Shown here: positions 17,769 to 25,149 of the stretch, one piece after another
How the letters are laid out: every line of letters begins with the position of its first letter
How positions within the stretch are numbered: position 1 is the stretch's first letter
Assembly (NCBI GenBank): GCA_963805475.1
Contig: CAWDUO010000002.1
Coordinates: forward strand, 62,001 to 126,000
Origin: VRUE01 sp963805475
Lineage (GTDB): Bacteria > Actinomycetota > Thermoleophilia > Solirubrobacterales > 70-9
Direction: 5' to 3'
Length of the DNA stretch: 64,000 nucleotides
Notes under the pieces: generated by a model
Told to the model about the DNA's origin: nothing
What the model saw: the letters and a program-made list of their open reading frames with translations, nothing else
Databases searched by the model: none
Program-made: the position numbers and the translations under genes

Positions 17769-18979
17769 GATCCGAACCGGATCGCCTCGGCTTCGAGATC
17801 GTGGCGCGGGACGGGGCAGCCAGGGCCGGGGTGCTTCATACCGCACACGGAGACGTTCGGACCCCTGCGTTCATCCCGCTGGCAACGAAGGGGACCGTGC
17901 GGGGGTTGGACTCGCTTGAGGTTGCTGGAATGGGATTCGAGTTGGTGTTGGGGAACACGTATCACTTGTTCGTCTCGCCCGGGCCGGATCGGATTGCGGA
18001 GGCCGGGGGGCTGCATGGGTTCATGGGGTGGGAGCGGGCGCTTATCACCGATTCCGGGGGGTTCCAGGTGTTTTCGTTGGCGCACGGGGGCGTGGCGGAT
18101 GAGGTGAAGGGGAAGGGGCGGCCCGGGGGAGAGCACGGGTCGGTGGTCTCGATCGACGAGGAGGGGGTGCGGTTTCGCTCCTATCGGGACGGGCGGGAGC
18201 TGTTCCTCTCGCCCGAGGTCTCGATGGAGGTGCAGGCGAAGCTGGGGTCCGACATCGCGCTTGTATTCGACGAGTGCACTCCGTACCACGCGGATCGCGA
18301 GTACACGGCGCGCTCGATGGAGCGCACGCACCGCTGGCTGGGGCGCTGCCTGGAGTGGCACGGCGAGCACGGGCCGCAGCGCCAGGCGGTCTTCGGGATC
18401 GTCCAGGGCGGCGTCCACGAGGACCTGCGGCGCGAGTCGGCGGCTGTCGTCTCGGCGGCCGGCGTCGACGGGATCGCGATCGGCGGCACGCTGGGGCGCG
18501 ACAAGGAGGAGATGCGCGGCGTGCTCGAGCCGACCGCGCCGCTGCTGCCCCCCGACGCGCCCAAGCACCTGCTCGGGATCGGCGACGTCGACGACCTGCT
18601 CGCCGGCATCGCCCTCGGCCTCGACGTCTTCGACTGCGCCATCCCCACCCGTCTAGCCCGCCACGGCACCGCCCTCGTCCCCGACCCCGCCAACCGCTTC
18701 CGCCTCGACCTGCGCAAGTCGGGCCACGAAGGCGATCGAGCTCCGATAGCCGAAGGCTGCCCCTGCCCCGCCTGCCAACACCACGACCGCGACTACCTCA
18801 GCTACCTGTCCCGCGCCGAAGAGCTGACGGCGGTGAGGCTCCTATGCCTCCACAACCTGACGTTCATGCATGAGCTGGTCGACGCCGCGCGCCACGCCAT
18901 CGAATCAGGGTCCTTCAGCTCTTTCTCCTCCGCGGTCGAACAGGGCGCCGCACCCTGGTCTATTCAGTGTTCTTCTTGA
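17765..18979 (+). CDS. tgt: queuine/preQ1 tRNA-ribosyltransferase
   Basis: A 404-residue Tgt that exchanges guanine-34 of GUN-anticodon tRNAs for preQ1. The first catalytic Asp is in ITDSGGFQVFS, the nucleophile Asp in FDCAIPTRLARHG, and the zinc site is CPCPAC followed by a His (CLHN). GTG 17765 overlaps the gpmI stop. Bases ~17880-18290 show G/T-rich third positions unlike the rest of the gene. The 3' end overlaps the convergent kinase gene by 20 bp. No other queuosine genes are visible in the window. Confidence 0.95.
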   Translation: MRSEPDRLGFEIVARDGAARAGVLHTAHGDVRTPAFIPLATKGTVRGLDSLEVAGMGFELVLGNTYHLFVSPGPDRIAEAGGLHGFMGWERALITDSGGFQVFSLAHGGVADEVKGKGRPGGEHGSVVSIDEEGVRFRSYRDGRELFLSPEVSMEVQAKLGSDIALVFDECTPYHADREYTARSMERTHRWLGRCLEWHGEHGPQRQAVFGIVQGGVHEDLRRESAAVVSAAGVDGIAIGGTLGRDKEEMRGVLEPTAPLLPPDAPKHLLGIGDVDDLLAGIALGLDVFDCAIPTRLARHGTALVPDPANRFRLDLRKSGHEGDRAPIAEGCPCPACQHHDRDYLSYLSRAEELTAVRLLCLHNLTFMHELVDAARHAIESGSFSSFSSAVEQGAAPWSIQCSS

Positions 18980-20186
18980 CCAGTTCCTTCACTTCTTCCA
19001 CGACCCTGTCCACCGTGTGCCCCGCCACTTCGCTGACGTGCACCCCGCTCGCCTGGTCGGTCGCGACGATGACCGCGGCCGCCACCGCGGCGGCGATCAG
19101 GACGAGCGCGACGGTCGCCATCACGAAGCGGGCGAAGCGCGAGAAGGCGCCGCGCTTCGCCGGCGCCCGCGGCGCGACCGGCTCCGGCGCGACCGGACCC
19201 GGCTGCGGCGCGCGCGCCACCGGGCGCCGGGTCGGCGAGGCGGGGCGCAGCTCGGTGCGCTCGGTCTGGTCGAGGCGGCGTGTCGCCTCCTCGCCGCCGA
19301 GCACCTGGGTCGGGGTCGCGCCCTCCTCCAGCGGCAGGGTCACGTCCTCGCCCTGGAGTCCCATCTGCAGCCCTCCCGCCAGCTCGTCGGCGCTGGCGTA
19401 GCGGCGCGAGGGGTCGCCCTCCAGCGCCCTCAGCACGGCGCCGCCGAGCGTCTCCGGCACCTCGTCGTTGTAGGTGCTGGGGGGGAGCGGGCGCTCGTTC
19501 TGCTGGCGCACCGCCAGCTCGGCCAGGGTCGAGCCCTCGTACGGCAGCCGCCCGGTGAGGAACTGGTAGAGGACGACGCCGAGCGCGTAGACGTCGGTCG
19601 CCGGCGTCGCCTCCTCGCCGCGCACCTGCTCGGGCGCCAGGTAGGCGGCGGTGCCGACGACCGAGCCGACCTGGGTGATCCGGGTCTGGGCCAGCGCCCG
19701 CGCGATGCCGAAGTCGGTCAGCTTGACCGTCATCGGCCCGCCGCCGACCGGGCCGCCGACGATCATCAGGTTGCCCGGCTTGACGTCGCGGTGGATGATC
19801 CCGCGGCGGTGCGCGTAGTCGAGGCCGGCGCAGGCCTGGATGCCGGCCTCGGCGGCGATCTCGGGATCGAGCGGGCCCTGGCGCTGCAGGATCTGCGCCC
19901 CCGAGCGCCCCTCGACGAACTCCATGACGATGTAGTGGCGCCCCTCGTCGATTCCGGTGTCGTAGACCTGGACGATGTTCGGGTGGATCAGCTTGGCGAC
20001 CGCCAGCGCCTCGCGCCGGAAGCGGGCGACGAAGCGCTCGTCGTCGGAGAGGTGCTCGGCGAGGATCTTCACCGCGACGGTGCGCTCGAGGATCAGGTCG
20101 GTGGCGCGGTAGACGTTCGACATCCCGCCCGAGCCGAGCCGGTCGCCGAGCTCGTAGCGCCCCGAGAGCGCGGTCGCCGCCATCAT
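18960..20186 (-). CDS. membrane serine/threonine protein kinase (PknB-like, no PASTA)
   Basis: A 408-residue Hanks-type kinase. The catalytic domain covers ~1-265: glycine loop LGSGGMSNVYRATD, Lys in VAVKIL, HRDVKPGNL and DFGIA. A Pro/Arg/Ala-rich linker follows, then one membrane helix (VMATVALVLIAAAVAAAVI, ~365-385) and only a ~20-residue outer tail (HTVDRVVEEVKELVKKNTE). PASTA repeats, usual in actinobacterial PknB, are absent, so the signal sensed may differ. Start ATG 20186 overlaps the stop of the upstream lipoprotein gene, so the two are co-transcribed. The lipoprotein could be its input partner (inference). Confidence 0.92.
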   Translation of the reverse strand: MMAATALSGRYELGDRLGSGGMSNVYRATDLILERTVAVKILAEHLSDDERFVARFRREALAVAKLIHPNIVQVYDTGIDEGRHYIVMEFVEGRSGAQILQRQGPLDPEIAAEAGIQACAGLDYAHRRGIIHRDVKPGNLMIVGGPVGGGPMTVKLTDFGIARALAQTRITQVGSVVGTAAYLAPEQVRGEEATPATDVYALGVVLYQFLTGRLPYEGSTLAELAVRQQNERPLPPSTYNDEVPETLGGAVLRALEGDPSRRYASADELAGGLQMGLQGEDVTLPLEEGATPTQVLGGEEATRRLDQTERTELRPASPTRRPVARAPQPGPVAPEPVAPRAPAKRGAFSRFARFVMATVALVLIAAAVAAAVIVATDQASGVHVSEVAGHTVDRVVEEVKELVKKNTE

Positions 20187-20728
20187 TCTCCCCCTTCCAC
20201 GGGGGTGCCGGGGCTGACCCCGCCCGACGGGGACCCGCCGGCTTCTTCGGCGGGCGGTTCTTCGGCCGGTTCGGGCGCCGCTTCTTCTTCCTTCGGCTTC
20301 GTTTCCTTCGGCTTCGCTTCCGCCGGCGCTTCTTTCTTCGGCTTCGCCTCTTTCTGTTTCGGCGCTTTTTCGGCTTCTTCTTCGGGTTCGGCCGGGATTT
20401 CCGCCGGGGCGATCGCTTCGCTGCTCGATTCTTCGCAGCCGGCGATCGCTTCTTCGAGCCGCGCCGCGCCTTCTTCCAGCGCCCGCTTCAGCTTCGGGTC
20501 GACGCCTTCCAGCGCTTCGATCTGTTCGCCCACCTGGCGGGCGGCGCTTTCGGCGCCGACGCAGTCGCCTTCGCCCGCCAGCTGCTTGACCGTTTCGAGG
20601 TTGGCGGTGATCTCCCGCGCCGTCTCGCCGGGCAGCAGCTTGGCGCTTTCGCCGCCGCAGGCGGTCAGGCCGACGGCCGCGGCGACGAGGGCGGCGAGGG
20701 CCAGCGATGGCAGGGGCATGCGGCGCAT
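20183..20728 (-). CDS. lipoprotein with Pro/Glu/Lys-rich tail
   Basis: A 181-residue protein with a lipobox signal peptide (LVAAAVGLTACGG; the Cys would be lipidated). Residues ~25-100 form a small helical Cys-containing domain (GDCVGAESAARQVGEQIEAL...AIAGCEE) with two Cys that may form a disulfide. The rest is a long low-complexity Pro/Glu/Ala/Lys stretch, probably a wall-spanning stalk. I do not recognise a named family. It overlaps the downstream kinase gene by four bases and probably works with it at the cell surface. Confidence 0.8.
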   Translation of the reverse strand: MRRMPLPSLALAALVAAAVGLTACGGESAKLLPGETAREITANLETVKQLAGEGDCVGAESAARQVGEQIEALEGVDPKLKRALEEGAARLEEAIAGCEESSSEAIAPAEIPAEPEEEAEKAPKQKEAKPKKEAPAEAKPKETKPKEEEAAPEPAEEPPAEEAGGSPSGGVSPGTPVEGGE

Positions 20729-20793
20729 CCGGGCGAGTCTAGAGAACGGCCTGCGGCGCATAAATCGCCTGCATCTGGCGGAGGAGAAGCGGC

Positions 20794-21537
20794 TCACGAG
20801 CCGACCTTGAGCCGCTCCGCGAGGCGGCGCGGCAGACCGGCCGCGACGATCGCCGCGGCGGCCCGCTCGACGTCGTAGGGGACGCGGTGGAAGCGGGCGG
20901 TCGGCGCCTCCGTGTCGAGCTCGAGCCAGGCGGCGCGCGGATCGCCGTCGCGCGGCTGGCCGACGCTGCCCGGGTTGATCAGCCAGCGGCCGTCGCCGAG
21001 GTCGAGCAGGGCGCCGTCGTTCGCCTGGGCGCCGCGGATCTCCCCCTCCTGCCCGTTCTCGGCGGAACGGGAGAAGAAGAGCGAGACGTGCGAGTGGCCG
21101 ATCAGGGCGATCCGCTGCGCCTGCGCGTCGAGGCAGGCGTCGGCCTGCTCGGCGGAGAGCACGTACTCCCAGACGGGATCGCGGGGCGAGGCGTGGAAGA
21201 GGCCGATCCCCTCGCGCTCGCCCGCCGGCTCGAGCCCGCGCAGCCACTCCGGCGTCCGCGCGGCGATCCGGCCGCGGGTCCAGGCGACGGCCGCCGCGGC
21301 GGCCTCGGAGAAGGCCTCGATGTCGAGCCCTCCGAGCACGGCGAGGTCGTGGTTGCCGACCAGGCAGGCGCCGCAGCGCTCGCGCGCCAGGTCTGCGCAC
21401 TCGTCCGGCTCGGCGCCGTAGCCGACCACGTCGCCGAGGCACCAGATCTCGTCGACGCCCGCCTCGTCGATCGCCGCGAGCACCGCCTCGAACGCGGGCA
21501 GGTTGGCGTGGATGTCGCTGAGGACGGCTACGCGCAT
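20794..21537 (-). CDS. calcineurin-like metallophosphoesterase (YfcE/MJ0936-like)
   Basis: A 247-residue two-metal phosphoesterase. All five motifs are visible: VLSDIHANLPAFEAVL, GDVVGYG, VGNHD, a later His region (LFHASP) and GHSHVSLFF. ATG 21537 is chosen because MRVAVLSDIH is the normal N-terminus; the longer frame upstream is not conserved. It is divergent from argS with ~50 bp between. The substrate is unknown; relatives hydrolyse phosphodiesters or nucleotides. Confidence 0.9.
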   Translation of the reverse strand: MRVAVLSDIHANLPAFEAVLAAIDEAGVDEIWCLGDVVGYGAEPDECADLARERCGACLVGNHDLAVLGGLDIEAFSEAAAAAVAWTRGRIAARTPEWLRGLEPAGEREGIGLFHASPRDPVWEYVLSAEQADACLDAQAQRIALIGHSHVSLFFSRSAENGQEGEIRGAQANDGALLDLGDGRWLINPGSVGQPRDGDPRAAWLELDTEAPTARFHRVPYDVERAAAAIVAAGLPRRLAERLKVGS

Positions 21538-21586
21538 GCGAGCGGCCAGCGTACCCGGGCGGTGGCGCGGTCCATACGATGCACCT

Positions 21587-23221
21587 ATGACTGCAACGGA
21601 CCCGGTCAGCGAGCTGCGGGCGGCCGTCGGGCGCGCCGCGCGCGCTCTGCGCGACGGCGAGCCGACCGGGCCGGAGCCGACCCTCGACCGGCCGCCCAAG
21701 CCGGAGCTCGGCGACTACAGCTCCAACGCGGCGATGCTGCTGGCGGCGCCGCTCGGCGAAGCGCCGCGCGACGTCGCCGCCCGCCTCGCCGCCGAGCTGG
21801 AGCGCGAGCTGGGCGCCGCCGGCAGCCTCGACCGCGTCGAGGTCGCCGGTCCCGGCTTCGTCAACCTCTTCCTCTCCGACGAGTGGCACCGGCGGGCGAT
21901 GGCCAGCCTCGGCGCCGCCGACGGCGGGCTGGGCCCGGCGCCGGTGAACGCGCCGCAACGGATCCTGGTCGAGTACGTCTCGGCCAACCCGACCGGCCCC
22001 CTGCACGTCGGCGGCGGCCGCCACGCCGCCTACGGCGACGCCCTCGTCCGTCTGCTGCGCGCCGTCGGCCACGAGGTCCAGAGCGAGTACTACGTCAACG
22101 ACGCCGGCGGCCAGGTGCGGCGCTTCGCCGAGTCGATCGTCGCGGCGATGAAGGGGGAGCCGCCGCCCCCGGACGGCTACGAAGGCGCCTACGTCGCCGA
22201 GCTGGGCGAGCGGATGAAGGCCGAGGCGATCGACCCCGGCGACCTCGACGCGATCGGCGACCGGGGGGTCGAGCTGATCCTCGCGGGGGTGCGGGCGACG
22301 CTCGAGCGCTTCGGCGTCGGCTTCGACAGCTGGTTCTCCGAGCGCGACCTCTACGGCAGCGGCGAGGTCGAGGTCGCCCTCGAGGAGCTGGAGCGGCGCG
22401 GCCACACCTACCGCAGCGAGGACGCGCTGTGGCTGCGCAGCAGCGAGTTCGGCGACGACAAGGATCGCGTCCTGGTCCGTTCCGGCGGCGAGCCGACCTA
22501 CCTCGCCGCCGACGTCGCCTACCACCGCGACAAGCTCGAGCGCGGCTTCGGGCGCCTGATCGACGTGCTCGGCGCCGACCACCACGGCTACGCGCCGCGC
22601 CTGCGCGCCGCGATCGCCGCGCTCGGCGCCGACCCCGAGGCGCTCGAGGCGCTGATCATGCGCCTCGTCCACATCGTCGAGTCGGGCGAGCGGGCGCAGA
22701 TGTCGAAGCGCAGCGGCGAATTCGTCTCGCTCGACGAGCTGGTCGACGACATCGGCGTCGACGCGGCGCGCTGGTTCATGCTCTGGCGCAGCCACGACAC
22801 GACCGTCGACCTCGACCTCGAGCTGGCGCGGCGCGAGTCCAGCGACAACCCCGTCTACTACGTGCAGTACGCGCACGCGCGGATCGCCAGCATCCTGCGC
22901 AAGGCGGGCGGCGAGGCGGGGGAGGCCGGCGCGCCGACGCCGGGCACGCCGCTGGAGCCGGCCGAGCGCGACCTGGTCAAGCGCCTGCTCGAGTTCCCCG
23001 AGGAGGTGCGCGAGGCGGCCGCGCGCCGCGCCCCGCACCGGATCTGCGCCTACTCGACCGCGGTCGCCGCCGATTTCCACGCCTTCTACCGCGACTGCCA
23101 GGTCGTCGGCGCGGAGGGGGACGGGGTGGAGCGCTCGCGGCTCGGCCTCTGCCTGCTGACCCAGCGCACGATCGCCGCCGCGCTGGGGCTGCTCGGCATC
23201 TCCGCCCCCGAGAAGATGTGA
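21587..23221 (+). CDS. argS: arginyl-tRNA synthetase
   Basis: A 544-residue class I synthetase charging tRNA-Arg. An N-terminal additional domain (~1-95) precedes the catalytic core. The HIGH-type motif is in NPTGPLHVGGGRHAAYGDAL and the KMSKS-type in QMSKRSGEFVSL. The C-terminal helical DALR-like domain contains YYVQYAHARI. ATG 21587 is chosen because upstream in-frame codons overlap the divergent gene's promoter. Its TGA overlaps the next GTG. Confidence 0.97.
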   Translation: MTATDPVSELRAAVGRAARALRDGEPTGPEPTLDRPPKPELGDYSSNAAMLLAAPLGEAPRDVAARLAAELERELGAAGSLDRVEVAGPGFVNLFLSDEWHRRAMASLGAADGGLGPAPVNAPQRILVEYVSANPTGPLHVGGGRHAAYGDALVRLLRAVGHEVQSEYYVNDAGGQVRRFAESIVAAMKGEPPPPDGYEGAYVAELGERMKAEAIDPGDLDAIGDRGVELILAGVRATLERFGVGFDSWFSERDLYGSGEVEVALEELERRGHTYRSEDALWLRSSEFGDDKDRVLVRSGGEPTYLAADVAYHRDKLERGFGRLIDVLGADHHGYAPRLRAAIAALGADPEALEALIMRLVHIVESGERAQMSKRSGEFVSLDELVDDIGVDAARWFMLWRSHDTTVDLDLELARRESSDNPVYYVQYAHARIASILRKAGGEAGEAGAPTPGTPLEPAERDLVKRLLEFPEEVREAAARRAPHRICAYSTAVAADFHAFYRDCQVVGAEGDGVERSRLGLCLLTQRTIAAALGLLGISAPEKM

Positions 23222-23792
23222 AGGTCCTGGCGGAGATCCCGGCCCGCGCCGGAGCCCGAGCTGCGCGCCGGCTCGCTGCGGCGCCGCGACCTCGAGGCCT
23301 ACGGGGGGCTGCTGGAGCGGCTGCGCGGAGCGCGCACCGTGCTGGCGCTCGGGCCGGCGAGGCAGGCGGTCGCCGTCGGGCTCGCGACGACGGCCGCGGC
23401 GAGGGGGCTGCGAACCGTCCTGGTCGAGTGCGACCTGGCCGACCCCGCCCTCGCCGATTCGCTCGGCCTGGCGAACGCCCCCGGCCTGAGCGAGTACCTG
23501 CGCGGCGCCGCGCGAAGCGAGGAGATCGTCAAGCCGGTCGTGCTCGCGGGCCCGGCGTCCGCCGGAGCGGTGGAGCCCCTGGCCTGCGTCGTCGCCGGCA
23601 GGCCGGTGGCCGACGTTGCGCCGCTGCTGGCGTCGCTTCCCGGGGTCGTCGACGGCCTCGCGGGCTGCCTACGACCTGGTCGTTCTCGCGGGCCCCGCGG
23701 GCGGCCTGCGCGCGGACCGGGCGATCGCCTGCCTCGGCCCATCGGAGCAATGGGGAGGCGAGCCGGTGGACGGCCTCGTCGTCCAGGCCTGA
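23218..23792 (+). CDS. CpsD/CapB-like P-loop ATPase, Walker A degenerate (two frameshifts)
   Basis: GTG 23218 overlaps the argS stop and reads VKVLAEIPA. Near 23240-23250 the frame shifts by one base, and PELRAGSLRRRDLEAYGGLL...VAVGLATTAAARGLRTVLVECDLADPALADSLGL continues. Near 23665 a second extra base shifts to AAYDLVVLAGPAGGLRADRAI...VVQA and TGA. Together these make a ~190-residue protein like the ATPase domain of CpsD/Wzc tyrosine kinases, with an intact ECDLADP Walker A' segment. The Walker A position (ALGPARQAVAVGLATTAAA) lacks the GK(S/T), so it may not bind ATP normally. I treat the indels as likely sequence errors, but a pseudogene is possible. Confidence 0.6.
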
Positions 23793-23801
23793 GCCAGGTT
23801 C

Positions 23802-24266
23802 TCAGAGGTCGTAGCGGGCGAGGTCCCGCTCCAGCCGCTCGGCGTCCTCGCCGCGCGGTCGCTCGGCGGTCCCCGCATCGGCGGCGGAGCCGGGCGAGCG
23901 CGAGGCGCGCCGCCAGCGCAGCACCCCGAACGCGAGGGCGACCGCGGCGACGAGGAAGCCGATCGCCGGCACGAGGTAGGCGGAGAGGTCGAACCCCTTG
24001 CCTTCGCGGCAGCGCCAGCACCGCCGGCCCGTACTGGGCGACGAGCGCGTCCTTGACTTCGGACTCGTCCTTGCCTTCGGCGATCAGCCGTTTGACCAGC
24101 ACCCGCTCGCGCTCGGCCTGGGGCGATTCGGCCAGTTCCAGCAGCGTGCCGCAGATCGGGCACATCACTTCGCCTTCGACGGCGCTGACGCTGGTCTGCG
24201 GGCGCGCGCCGCGGAGGCCGGAGCGGCCAGCACGAGCGCCGCGAGCGCCGCGGCGAGCAGCCTCAC
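23802..24266 (-). CDS. ccmH: cytochrome c maturation protein CcmH/CycL-like (two frameshifts)
   Basis: GTG 24266 starts a signal peptide (VRLLAAALAALVLAAPASA). Near 24205 the frame shifts and continues TSVSAVEGEVMCPICGTLLEL, holding the CcmH redox motif CPIC (family: LRCPxC). Near 24010 another shift leads to GFDLSAYLVPAIGFLVAAVALAFGVL, the C-terminal membrane helix, and a tail ending ERDLARYDL. CcmH reduces apocytochrome c for heme attachment outside the membrane. Its start overlaps the stop of ccmG. Both halves are well conserved, so the two indels are probably errors. Confidence 0.75.
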
Positions 24267-24783
24267 GAGCGCCCTTCCACGATCGGCACGACCTGCTTGC
24301 GCAGGATCGCTTCGTCCACCGGGCCGCGCCAGATCAGCGCCAGCTTGCCCGCGGGGTCGACGAGGAAGTTCTCCGGCACGCCGGTCGAGCCGAAGGCGGC
24401 GCTGCGCTCGTCGCCGATCGAGCGCAGCTGCGGGTAGCGGACGTCGTTCTCGCGCAGGAAGGCGAGCGCGTCGTCGCTGTTGTCCTGGACGTCGATGCCG
24501 AGCACGGTGACGCCTCGCCTGCGGTAGCGGCGCGCGAAGCGGTCCAGCGCCGGCGCCTCCTGCCGGCAGGGGATGCACCAGGAGGCCCAGAGGTTGACCA
24601 GCACCCAGCGGCCGCGGTACTCGGCGATCGAGCCGTGCCCGGCCCGCCGAGCACCGGCAGCGCCTTGTCGGGCGCGGGTTCGCCGACGGCGATCTTCGCC
24701 TCGCCCTTGTTCAGCAGGCCGAAGGCGAGCAGGCCGACGACCGCGCAGACGGCGAGGAAGGCGAGGAAGGCGCGGACGCTCAC
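24263..24783 (-). CDS. ccmG: thioredoxin-like CcmG/DsbE/ResA protein (frameshifted)
   Basis: ATG 24783 gives a membrane anchor (AFLAFLAVCAVVGLLAFGLL) and VGEPAPDKALPVLGG. Near 24645 one base is missing or two are extra, and the frame continues HGSIAEYRGRWVLVNLWASW then CIPC, the redox-active pair, and YPQLRSIGDERSAAFGSTGVP with the cis-Pro. This is the thioredoxin-like protein that keeps CcmH or apocytochrome reduced. It overlaps ccmH by four bases. ccmE and ccmF sit 12 kb away, on the other side of the tRNA-Gly island. Confidence 0.78.
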
Positions 24784-24840
24784 GGCCGGCGAACATTAGC
24801 CGTCCCCGGACGGCGGCCTGGCCGTAGAATCGGCCCCAGC

Positions 24841-24913
24841 GCGGACGTAGCTCAGCTGGTAGAGCGCGAGCTTCCCAAGCTCGAGGTCGCGGGTTCGAGA
24901 CCCGTCGTCCGCT
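24841..24913 (+). tRNA. tRNA-Gly(CCC)
   Basis: A complete cloverleaf is visible: acceptor GCGGACG/CGTCCGC, D arm GCTC...GAGC, anticodon stem CGAGC/GCTCG with loop TTCCCAA (anticodon CCC), and T arm GCGGG-TTCGAGA-CCCGT. CCA is not encoded. The 3' part from the anticodon stem onward is duplicated at 31600-31647 as the far end of a genomic island. Confidence 0.96.
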
Positions 24914-24914
24914 T
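24867..24914 (+). repeat. island attachment repeat, tRNA-side copy (48 bp)
   Basis: The 48 bases from the tRNA anticodon stem to one base beyond the tRNA 3' end match 31600-31647 exactly. The flanking bases differ on both sides (G versus C before, C versus A after), so 48 bp is the exact repeat length. This is the attachment core of the island. Confidence 0.92.
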
Positions 24915-24964
24915 CCCATTGCAGAGCCAAATATCGGCCCAACCACGCTTCAAAAGTCATTGTG

Positions 24965-24986
24965 GGTAGGAACAGGGGTAGGAACA
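24965..24986 (+). repeat. paired arm-type repeats GGTAGGAACA, left end of island
   Basis: GGTAGGAACA occurs at 24965-24974 and 24977-24986, 12 bp apart. The same pair with the same spacing and orientation occurs at 31474-31495 near the other end. This layout resembles arm-type binding sites of tyrosine integrases. The alternative is that they are the coding tail of a lost integrase (reading VGT-x-VGTK). The rest of 24915-25149 holds no gene that I can support. Confidence 0.6.
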
Positions 24987-25149
24987 AAAGATAGTTGTCG
25001 TTGGTTCGATTACCTGAAAAGACCCTGGAAAACGCTACAAATGGCCCTTTCTTGTGCCCTCAATCAGTCCGTCCTGACCCCCGTTGTCTCACTGTCGTCT
25101 TAATTGGTCGAGCGAACGGGGTTGAACTGAATAGGGGACTGGGGTCCGA

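Noticed and set aside
20183..23080. 965-codon minus-strand frame opposite argS
   Set aside because: Only its last 181 codons (the lipoprotein, 20183-20728) are a gene; the rest mirrors argS and the phosphoesterase in other frames.
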